Shown here one piece after another: positions 1 to 10,584 of a stretch of 60,000 bases of DNA. Under the pieces are notes generated by a model, which was not told where the DNA came from, ran no database searches, and worked only from the letters and a program-made list of their open reading frames with translations. How positions within the stretch are numbered: the first letter of the stretch is position 1; each line of letters begins with the position of its first letter. Source of the DNA: Bolinopsis microptera (lineage: Eukaryota; Ctenophora; Tentaculata; Lobata; Bolinopsidae). The stretch lies in NCBI RefSeq assembly GCF_026151205.1, contig NC_087080.1, positions 3,205,096 to 3,265,095 on the forward strand, written 5' to 3'. Both the position numbers and the translations under genes were made by a program.

Positions 1-858
1 GCGGTCAGTTCCAACGTTGAACAGACGATTTGATAGACTTATAGTTAAACAGCTGGTGAGTGTTATAGTTTAAAGAGTTTAAGGAACAAATTCCTTGTTA
101 CTTAAAAATTCCTCGTCATATTACTACTCTACATATTATCCAGATCCAGGAGACGGAATCCGTACTAAAATGTTGACTTACAACATTCCAGCTTCTTATA
201 GCTCTCCATAATTACATTGCACTTTATTTAATGTATTTACTAATCGGTAGTATGTACTCTTGCTCTTTTATTGCACTAATGGGCAGATGTTTTATTATAA
301 ATATGTTTAGTCGCTTGGTTTCTCTAATGGCATGTACGCAGCCTCAATGGGTATAATTGCGGTACATTTGCATTACTAACCTGGGTAATCGTTATAGTGG
401 TAGGATCACAGCACCTGGTCACGTCTTGTCCGATTTTCCTTTTTACTATCACTTATCAACCTGAAATTTAGAATGATTTAGTGGATAATATTACGCGACT
501 ATTATGCTTCAGTTTGCCTTTTCAATTGGTCATGCATCAAAAATTTAAATTCTTTAGGCGAGTGCTCTCTGTGGAGAGTTGAAGCCAACAGGGGGCATGT
601 CGGTATTTTCAGGGGCCTGGGGCTTGTTTCACAAGAGTAGAAATCATACGACAGCTGGATTTTTCGCAGTTTGAAATCACTTCAAATATCTTATGTAGAC
701 GCTGAGATCCGACCTATACTGGTAGACCTCAAATTGCATGTCTAGACAATTCTATGAGAAATACTTTTGAGTTGTACGAGTGTCCGAGGTAACATGATGG
801 TCTTATCACTACTTATCTTAAGGGTGTTTAGGACTAAAGGACATTTATGACATTTAGA

Positions 859-872
859 GTTGCCATAGTAAC
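859..872. promoter_or_regulatory. X-box-like motif, copy 1
   Basis: GTTGCCATAGTAAC matches the RFX X-box consensus exactly (two half sites, 2-bp spacer). Binding is inferred from the motif alone. Confidence 0.35.
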
Positions 873-1023
873 AGTCACAGGTGTTGCCGTAATGCGATAC
901 AGCTGCGATGAAAATAACTGAACTAATAATGTTAAAACACATGGTCCAAGAAAGAGAACTTATCACGATTGTCAGAGCTCAAAGCTCTGGCTGCACCAAC
1001 GGAGACTCTGGAGAGAGTCACGT

Positions 1024-1037
1024 GTTGCCATAGTAAC
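1024..1037. promoter_or_regulatory. X-box-like motif, copy 2
   Basis: This is the same 14-base motif as at 859-872. The identity extends to 20 bases, so the two may simply be a local duplication. Confidence 0.35.
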
Positions 1038-1187
1038 AGTCACGTGGGGTTCCCGGGACCAATCACCAGCCGGGACCATCATCTGTTATAGTTAGGATCG
1101 GAGTTTTTGAACATCTCCGTTGAAGTATTAGCAGCTTTATTACTGCTGGAAATGCAGCAGCACTCAGGATCGTCACATACGCTCCGT

Positions 1188-2518
1188 AGGGCCTGTCGTG
1201 ATATCATGGATCGCTTAGGTTCCACCAGGATCTGGTAGTCCTCATAATTCTGCGGCCTCTATGTGTCGTCATCTCGCACAACTCCGAAAAACCGTTGTGA
1301 GTTTGGCATGTGAAAATTTGCAGCCTTCCAGACATCGATTGGGTTAACGAGTTGTCGTACGTCACCTCAAGATCGGGTGACAGGGGGCTGAACAGGCCAG
1401 AACCCAATTGATTGGGTCTGAGGTCACGTGATTATGAGCCTGAGGTCACGTGACTATGACGTCACCAGAGCTCGTTCTCCGTTTCCCGCTCTTTGGACCA
1501 GGTGAGCTTGCATGCATGTGAAAGTGGGTGTAAGTACAGCTGTACTGTAGTTACATCCAATTACCCCTAATAGTAGGGGGTGCACGATAAAAATAAACTT
1601 GCTCGGATTTTCAAAATTTTTGTACCATTGTTTTCTAGAGACTGTGAGAATTTTCACAGTACCAAATTTGTTATACTTTTTTGGAATGATCAGTGAGCTT
1701 CGCCGAGGTGCCATATTTGATGGTGCGCGGCTTTTGGAGCAAAATTAGGTGTTAAAGTCGCGTAATTTGACGAAATTCGTTGATTTTTGTCATATTATTC
1801 CGTCATATCTTCGGTTTCTGAATATGAATCATGCTGAAAATTTGTCAGAACCTTCCAATCATACTTAACTACCGAACCTAATTTAGTTGGGAGAGATTGT
1901 CCTTGATTTAGAGGTCTAAAAATGACAAAATAGGTACAAATTCGTTGATAACTCAAATTCTGACCATCGAAATTGCTCAAACTAAATTAGGTTCAGTAGA
2001 ACAATAGAACATAAGTGTTTACGTAAGCTGACCAAATTTCAACAAAATTGTTATATGGGAAGCATCATAACTTTTCGATTGTTTCCAAAATAATGTGCTG
2101 GCCGAAATAAGAGCTAAAAAACCATTCAATGGTCAGCGCGCGCGTCTTACTGTCGATGGCGCACTGCCTACTAATAGAACGAAGATTTATTTTCTGACAG
2201 AAAGCTAGAAATTTACCAAAATATCGACTTTGTTCAAAATTTATTTTGATGACCACTCCTGACCTAAAATTGCACGAGAAATCGATTAAACTTGGTTTCA
2301 GAACTCAACAATGCTTCCTTATGCCTTAAAATCCATGTTTTATCGATACAATAAACATTTTGATCCTGTGGATTAATTAGTAACAGACAAAACCATCGCA
2401 CTTACATTGCATTCTTAACGGGTCGATTTCGAGTGACCAATAATCGTCGTGATGATATTTATACGTCATGCGTTCCTTTTTCAACCGTTGAAGAATATCG
2501 GAATTTTATAAAATGTAA
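1188..2518. repeat. Left terminal inverted repeat arm of the fold-back element
   Basis: This arm retains the 604-bp segment missing from the right arm. It contains GTCACGTGA at 1423-1431, GTCACGTGAC at 1445-1454 and the CRE-type palindrome TGACGTCA at 1457-1464. Confidence 0.85.
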
Positions 2519-2895
2519 TCACACTTATCAACCTTTGAACGGTTAATCGAAAAATTGTGAATGATACCGCTGCAATTGTTTTATCAGTTATATGTATAAA
2601 AACCTTGCGTTAGGTGGCAGTTAAATGAGGAATGAGTTGTTAGAATGACGCGACGGTTATTTCTGACGAGAGCCGCTATCATCTCCTATATAAGAATGCC
2701 TCTCAAAACGGTATTTGTCAACAACAATCAAGCCGTTGAGAGGCAAGTGGCTCTTATGTAAGAAAGTGGTAGGGGAGGATAGGAAGTCTGGGCAACAAAT
2801 TGCTGTCGCAGAGCACAGACAGGAAACGAAAAAGCAGAAGAACTAACTGCTGATGGAATTTTGTACGATTCGTTGATTTTTTGTAAAAATTGAAC

Positions 2896-3853
2896 TTACA
2901 TTTTATAAAATTCCGATATTCTTCAACGGTTGAAAAATTCCGAATCTTATGGTTAAGTAAGAATTTTCATTGTGTCTTATCGAAAGTGAGTGAGAGAAAC
3001 ACTTGTGGCAATTTTATTTACTGGTCCTCTTATTTGTAAAGATATCCTCAATACATTCAATTACAAAGTCTGATAACCGTTAAAACAGGGGTCGAATTCA
3101 CAAAAATAACGTAAACCATTGATTTAAAGCAACTGCCGCTCCTGTCTCTTGATTGCTGATGATGATCAGGAACGCATGACGTATAAATATCATCACGACG
3201 ATTATTGGTCACTCGAAATCGACCCGTTAAGAATGCAATGTAAGTGCGATGGTTTTGTCTGTTACTAATTAATCCACAGGATCAAAATGTTTATTGTATC
3301 GATAAAACATGGATTTTAAGGCATAAGGAAGCATTGTTGAGTTCTGAAACCAAGTTTAATCGATTTCTCGTGCAATTTTAGGTCAGGAGTGGTCATCAAA
3401 ATAAATTTTGAACAAAGTCGATATTTTGGTAAATTTCTAGCTTTCTGTCAGAAAATAAATCTTCGTTCTATTAGGGGTAATTGGATGTAACTACAGTACA
3501 GCTGTACTTACACCCACTTTCACATGCATGCAAGCTCACCTGGTCCAAAGAGCGGGAAACGGAGAACGAGCTCTGGTGACGTCATAGTCACGTGACCTCA
3601 GGCTCATAATCACGTGACCTCAGACCCAATCAATTGGGTTCTGGCCTGTTCAGCCCCCTGTCACCCGATCTTGAGGTGACGTACGACAACTCGTTAACCC
3701 AATCGATGTCTGGAAGGCTGCAAATTTTCACATGCCAAACTCACAACGGTTTTTCGGAGTTGTGCGAGATGACGACACATAGAGGCCGCAGAATTATGAG
3801 GACTACCAGATCCTGGTGGAACCTAAGCGGTCCATGATATCACGACAGGCCCT
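2896..3853. repeat. Right terminal inverted repeat arm of the fold-back element
   Basis: This is the reverse complement of the left arm except for a 604-bp deletion whose junction lies in 3468-3474, and an extra block at 2938-3168. It repeats the TGACGTCA (3577-3584) and CACGTG (3587-3596, 3610-3618) motifs. Confidence 0.85.
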
Positions 3854-6800
3854 ATACGCTCCGTGATTATTTGTGGCAGCGCGTGTGATTAAAGCTTTAA
3901 AGGGTTATCTGAAAGCGTAGGATTGGGTGGGTAAGTTGTTAGTGGTAGGGTATAAATGGTCGTTAGGATTCAATGCAGTTTAGATACTTGTTACTTAGCA
4001 TCTGCTCCAGGCATGGACCTGCTCCATTCGCTTTGTTCTCCTTCTTTTGTATCGAGTGAATTTTGTTGTCACATAGATATGATATTTTATACGAGGGGCC
4101 TATTTTTTGTACATTAGAGACAATCTTAGAGGATAGGCTTAACACTGAACAATGATTCTTACATTTTAAACCATGTCAAAGAGAGCAGTAGATAAACTGA
4201 GATCCCTCTGCATTTAGATGAGAAATACTAAATTTCCTTAACATATAACCATATTCAATAACTTATGCTTACTCAAGAGATTTTGGGGCACACTCGCATA
4301 ATCATGTTGTCCGCTTGCATGGGTGTGCGAAACAATGTACAAGGTTATACTAGTACTAAATGGTTCAAATTTCATCATCCAAGGAGACTAAACGGTCCAC
4401 ATTTCCTCAAAGTTCATCCTTGGCAGGCTTCTATTGGTCGACCTTTGATCTGCTGATCTTTGTACTTTTGTAAGACACACTTTCGTTGGTTATAACACTA
4501 TGTTTATAGCTTATCAGTTAGGCCCTAAGTTTTCTGAGCGTTAAATTTAGTATTAGGTTTTTTCCGGCCTAAACTGTCTCCTCTCAAGACCAAAAAGAAA
4601 ACGTGAGGGTCGAAAAAACATAGAGGAAACAATGTATTATGAATATTAGTCTCTCTTCTTGTGTCAAACATAGAGGAAACAATGTATTATGAATATTAGT
4701 CTCTCTTCTTGTGTCAAACGTACATCATACGAACATGTAAACCGGGTTATAAGATACGTTAGTACAGCCTCCAAGATCTGCCTCACAACAATTTACCTCC
4801 ACACGAGTGGAACTCTTAACAATGAGACTAACGCGCGGTGTGTGCGAGCAGTCGACACGGTATTCTCTCTTCAGAGGAACTCAACAATATCATAGCCTAG
4901 CTACTTTGTTAATGTTATTGTAGGTTGCTTTTTATTATTGCCCGGAAGAAAATTTAGAGCACCCGTCGGAGCATTATATACAGATTAAGCTGCAATGCAT
5001 TACTCAGGAATTTCAATAACATCAGATCCAGAGTCTGTGACTCTGTATCACTATCACTAAGTTCTTCAGTACGCTATTCGGGTTATTTTTCACCATTTTC
5101 GACTTTACCATTTCTGTCGGTACGACGTAGTTTATGTCGATATGATCCTTCAGTCGTTTCAACAGAACATGTTGGGATGGATCGATTCAAAATGTAATGT
5201 CCAATGTAATGTCAAAGAAGAGCTCTAAGTGCAATAGGTACTTTGGTACAGTTTTGCGCTTCGTAGTTTCACAACATTCTTTCCTCCCAACAAAGTAGTT
5301 CAGCAGTAGGAACGGTGATGTCATTATAATACTTAAACAATGTAAGCTCAATAATATTCATGTCATATATGCTCTACAAAAATTTTGGTCTCCTTTAAAA
5401 ATAGTCGCCGAAAAATTTAGTCTTGCATGAAATTTGGTTTACAACAATTTTAGTCAAAAGTTTGATTAAATTTATGGTAGACTATATTTGTCGTTCTTAA
5501 GGTAGGTTAAGTTTGCTGTAAAATTGGGTATTCATAATAATTGATAACGTTTGCTCACTTAGTGCAAGTTTAAGTATAATTATATTTATAAGAATAAAAA
5601 TGAGGATAAATGAAAATGCTCAGGGTTGAGACGTAAGCTGCCCTTTCATATTGCTCTATTTACTATTATATTTGTGTAATGTGTAATTTGTGTATATAGC
5701 TCACTGAAACATGAGATTTGCCCACTACTTATAAGCTTATAGTATTCTGAATCTAATAGATTATCAACTTGTTTCTTTCTCGCCCAAAGAGCTGCTCCGC
5801 CCACTTATTAAATGATGGAGTTCGCTGTTTATTAGTCTCATGATTGAAATACTGATAGTTGGTTTTAATACTTTCAACACTACTATATAACAAATAATTA
5901 GAGCCTGAAGATGGCGTTGACGCCGAAAATTTGCCTACATTCCTAACTTCTTGTTTCATTTCTCCGCCCACTTATTCAGTAGAACTTTACCAGAATATCA
6001 CGTTATAATGCACAAGGTACTAGCTTAAAATCCTGGTGGTGCATTGTCTAGCATTGAATTATATACACCTTTATATCACCATACTTGAATACTACATGAA
6101 TACCACTTGAATACCACTACATGAATCTCAGGATATCTTCATGAATATACACAATACAGACACATGTATCAGTAGGTTCACTTAGCAGTTTGATTTGCAT
6201 ACCATCTAGAAGTAGACGACAGTATTGTGTAAACAGTATAATTTCTGTGACGTAATGTTCGTCTAGCCCCCTCTGACAGCTGGATTACGAAGCAAAGCTT
6301 TAGACAGCTTGGGCGGCCTACAAATGAAGAGTCCGAAATTAGAGAATAAATCGTACTTATCTCTCCACAATTGCTGGCCCAAACATGAGTATCCAGCTGA
6401 CAATGGAAATGCCCGAAATTATACAATTAGGAGCGCTATATGGCCTCACATGGGCACCATTCTGCTGCACTATTAGTATGCTTTCGATAGAAAATTAAAG
6501 GGGCGCCATATCCAAATCCACATAGGATTTAAACGGTCCGACACCCCGTTGGCCGTTATGGTACTATTTTAATGTTTCATGGAACAATCTTTCCTAATAG
6601 GGGCATATCGGCGGGTATAAGTAACCCATAATTTATCAAATAACAGGAATTAAGGTCTATGCTAAGTCAGTGTCTGACGCCCGCCCATGTTGGCGATAAA
6701 TCGTGTTATTTAGTCGTATCGAGCATGATATCGTATTTATATTATTGCAAATATATCGCTGTACTATTTTTCCCGTTATTTTTCATTAGGCTGTCTTTTA

Positions 6801-7105
6801 TCAGGTTACAGTCTGCTGGGTTTGACTAAGCTGTTTTGTATTTTAATGCTTAGTAAAATACCACGATATGCCTACCATAGAATGAACCATTAGGTGATAA
6901 TCGATATATATACACCAATGGTGAAGAGTCAAAAATGAGTTCAGGGCTACCTTACATCTACGCTGAGGTTAGGACAGTTTTTCGCTGCTATTTTAACAGA
7001 AAAACTAGCGTGACGCGTAATGCCTAGTACCATACAACGTCATGCAACATGCCCCGAATACCCTGCTTCTGCTGTGGGTAGGAAATAGATATTATCCAGG
7101 CAACA

Positions 7106-7232
7106 TATAGCCTGTTTCAGGGCTCATGATTCTAATTGCAAGGTATTGTTAAGCGTACGTAACACACCATTATAGCCTGTTTCAGGGCTCATGATTCTAA
7201 TTGCAAGGTATTGTTAAGCGTACGTAACACAC
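7106..7232. repeat. 65-bp tandem duplication
   Basis: Two identical copies start TATAGCCTGTTTCAGGGCTC at 7106 and 7171, separated by CAT. Perfect identity suggests a recent duplication. Confidence 0.9.
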
Positions 7233-8828
7233 AGTCCACACATGATCAACCTGTTCGTACTTTTCCTGTTTCCATTCGCAAGGCAATGCAGTAAGACTCA
7301 TAAAGTTATAATTGAAATACTAAAATACTTAGCCCAGCGATTATAGAACGCAATCGAGTCTAGCCTCTTTTGTGCAATCTGTGGTACAGGACCAGCTCGC
7401 ATTAAACAGGTCACAGGACAATCTCGTGCGACCTATAAAAAGCAGAGTGATCTTAGGGTCACGTCTACCATCCATCCCCGGAGCCCATTAACAGTTGGTC
7501 TGATTCTGAGTGATCTTATCCCACTTTACGATCATGACGATTGTTCTCGGTTACTGATTTTCAAAGTAGCCCAAGTCGAGTCAAATATGGCTTGTGCTTT
7601 ATAGCTTGATTGACGTGCGAGTTGCCCGATGATTTAACTTAATAATCATTATTACTTCATAACCATTATTATAATGGCGACTGACACCACCCTACTCCCC
7701 CAGACTACTTAACCGGCCTGGAGAGAACTATCTCAATTCCGCCCAGCCTGCGGGGATTCTTCAAATAGTTTCCCTAACTCAAAATAGCTTCCCATAAGTC
7801 TCTTTTCGCCTCTCGTCCGGTTTACTTAAAATACTTCGTACTAAGTCTAACTGGTATCTGAGGATTTTGGAGCCAGTAAACTGTCAACGTCTTGTAAGTT
7901 CCTTAGTTTCTATTGTTACAGTTTGTCGTCACTGGTCATGACGGCGGTTTTTATGCAAGGTAAAGCCCTTCGATCAAACTTCAAAGTACGATATGTTCAT
8001 GAAGTTTCTTCTTTTAAGTTTTAATTCATCAAGATTAAGTATGCATTTCGTGAGTTACAGCTTCTCAACAAGCCAATACTTGATGACAAATTTAAAGGCT
8101 TCGGGTGACTTTGAGTCGCCTTAGGTTAAGTTAGACAGCCTTATGATTGCTGAAGTTTAGTCGCAAAAAATTGTTGCCTTACATTTTTATTTGCTGAATT
8201 TAACGTGCTTTATTAAATTAAATAAAATCATACGATTCCTGCTGTACTGTCGTTTACACTCCATCATGAATCTTAAATCATCTTTATTCTGTAGAAGTAT
8301 ATTAAGTATAGAGTACCATTCGCTTTCAAATAACCTAATTTGTTCTCTTTTACTTTTTTGCATTTTTACATTTTTTAAACTGACATTGTAAATGTAAAAA
8401 CAGATACACTTTTGCTATGAGGTAACTAAAGTTGAATACTGTTCTCTAAAGAATCCATAAAACACTTGATCAACTAGGATTCGATCTTGTTTACTATATT
8501 TGACTGTCTTCATTTGTTAGCAAATTACAAAAAAAGTGGCTGAACCCAACTTGAAGCTGACAAGAAGGTTTTATTTATTGAGACCATTGAGAACATTGCA
8601 TCTTTTCAGAGCCACTTAAAGTTAGAGAACCACCTAATATGATCAACTATAGCGTGTGTAATTGTGTTAAATTGACTTGTTTTCACTTTTCTCTATTTTA
8701 TCTCAGTGTTTATTCTGACCTAATCGCAGCACCAATTTAAGGACTAATGGCTGATCGTTTCCTCAATAAACCTAATGTTTATAATGTTTATAATGTTATT
8801 TACATTTAAAGTAGTTTTTGGACAATAT

Positions 8829-9010
8829 TACTTTTACTTTACGGTCATGATTATATATAATACATAATATTTATTACTTTTACTTTACGGTCATGATTAT
8901 ATATAATACATAATATTTATTACTTTTACTTTACAGTCATGTTTATAAATATACACAATATTTATTAATATTACTTTACGGTCATGTTTATATATAATAC
9001 ATAATATATC
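8829..9010. repeat. AT-rich tandem repeat, about 50-bp unit
   Basis: About four diverged copies share the core ACTTTACGGTCATG followed by TATA-rich sequence. No coding potential is apparent. Confidence 0.7.
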
Positions 9011-10551
9011 CTTATATTACGTGATATCCACTTAAAAGGGAGAGCAACATAATATATATATATAGTAGCTTTACTCGCAGCTCACGCGAATAATATCACA
9101 TTGACATACTATAAGTATAACTACTGACTCAAATACAGTCTAACCTAGCACACGTATAACTTGATACTAAGGATCCAAGTTATATCCTAACGATAGCAAG
9201 TGAGGCATCCAACTCACAAACGAGAAGTGAAAAGCAGTCATTAAAGATGGACTTGTTAACAATAACCACGCCGAAGCCCGGGCAGATCCGGACCTCTCCC
9301 CTCTAAATCAGTAAACGCCGATGTTAAATCGAGCGCAAATCTCAATAATCAATTTCGCCCCCTTCCCTGTACCGCTAAATTTCAGAATTGTGTCTATGCA
9401 CCAACTAAATGCCAGTTGTAACCACAACTTCATGCCGGCCTATGAAACATGAGTAATCTTTAAGAAATGTTAATTTGAGCGTTGGTTTTTCCATTATTAT
9501 GATTCTGAATACTAAAATGAGCACTGTCCGTCGGTAGTAGCTAGATCTTTATTTCGATCTTACTTTTGGTATCGACTTTATTTTGTGTCCTTGGTTACTT
9601 ACTAAGTTTGGTGTTAGCAAGGTCATCCCATTGTATCATTATCTGTTTTGTTTCGTTCGTTTCTACAGTAGAAGATAGATTCGTAAATAATTCGCTCTTT
9701 TTTAATTGCAGAATAGTTTAAAAAAGCCGAATTTCTAGATCTCACTGATCTTGCAAAGGTCTTGCATAGGTTCGTTCAAGAAAAATGTGCGATTCTAAAA
9801 TGGCAGGCTATGAGGCGCAGGGGGCCGTGGTGTAATCATAATTAGGAAAGTGGTTAAGGAGGGCCACAAATGAGGAACCACTTGCTATGGTTAGCTGGAC
9901 TGTGAGTAATAAGTAATTACCCTAATATCATGCCGGATATTTGAAAGGGGCGCTGGGAGACCGTAAGAAGACTGAAACAGGCCTAAGAAATCTAAAATTA
10001 GCAATTACTGAGAACGGTTACCACCACGGTTACCACGGCCCAGCCCGCTCTTCTTTCCCAACTCCTAAATACTTAAATAGATTGGGCTCGGTTTCGTGAC
10101 CCAGCTCATCCTGAAACTCTGAAAGTCCATAATGGATAATTTGCGGTTTGGAGGCTGGTAGCAAGTGTAATGTCTATAAGAAGGGTTCGAGCCCAGGCCC
10201 AAAGAGCAGTGTCTCTGGTTTACTCATGTGCTTTGTGACCGTTATTATAGGCCGTGCAGCTCTCTCTCACATCTTTATTGCTAGGTCGAGTTAGGACCGT
10301 TTAACTGGTGCATTATAATACGTGTGACTGAATATTCTTTTGTTTGTGACCACTTTCTTATAATTAGAAGTGCATTAAAATCCTACTCTCAAAGTTTTAA
10401 ATCTATAACTTTGTATAAGGTGTACCAAAATTATAACTATTACCAAAATTATAATCATAATCATAAGCCGCTGCGTGGCCAATGTGAGTATTACTGTTAG
10501 TGCGATCCAGAACTCTAACAATTTTAGGAAACAATATGCGTTAGTAAATGC

Positions 10552-10553
<2 letters not shown>

Positions 10554-10584
<31 letters not shown>

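Larger units (their letters stand above)
1..1176. other. Non-coding flank with two RFX-type X-box motifs
   Basis: I see no convincing coding sequence here; short open frames lack domain character. The only notable sites are two copies of GTTGCCATAGTAAC at 859-872 and 1024-1037, both within a shared 20-base stretch. The motif fits the X-box consensus bound by RFX factors (GTNRCC, short spacer, RGYAAC). No gene start is recognisable next to them. Confidence 0.5.
1188..3853. mobile_element. Non-autonomous fold-back DNA transposon (Mutator-like?) with 11-bp target duplication
   Basis: The ends are inverted repeats starting AGGGCCTGTCGTGATATC. They are flanked by identical 11-bp direct repeats ATACGCTCCGT at 1177-1187 and 3854-3864. 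The left arm runs 1188-2518 and the right arm 2896-3853, around a 377-bp centre. The arms pair in three blocks: 1188-1573 with 3468-3853, 2171-2476 with 3169-3474, and 2477-2518 with 2896-2937. The right arm lacks 604 bp present in the left and carries about 231 extra bp at 2938-3168. There is no transposase. Long inverted repeats with 9-11 bp target duplications are typical of Mutator-like and fold-back elements; the superfamily is inferred. A 67-codon open frame occurs in both arms (1204-1407 minus, 3634-3837 plus) but has no ATG-based support as a gene. Confidence 0.85.
3865..10541. other. Gene-poor AT-rich stretch with small local duplications
   Basis: I see no gene with recognisable protein character. 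There is a 50-bp tandem duplication at 4619-4719, a 65-bp tandem duplication at 7106-7232, and about four copies of an AT-rich unit of roughly 50 bp containing ACTTTACGGTCATG at 8829-9010. A piece near 5400-5480 recurs inverted near 13425-13510. Confidence 0.5.

Noticed and set aside
1204-3837. A 67-codon open frame present in both arms of the fold-back element
   Set aside because: It is identical because the arms are inverted repeats; there is no domain and no sign of coding selection beyond the copy itself.
5753-5971. 72-codon minus-strand frame considered as a retroelement remnant
   Set aside because: No catalytic motif or recognisable domain; kept only as a note beside the weak hammerhead-like core.
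10130-10200. GGGTTCGAGCCC resembling a tRNA T-arm or polymerase III B box
   Set aside because: I found no A box, anticodon arm or acceptor stem at the right spacing.
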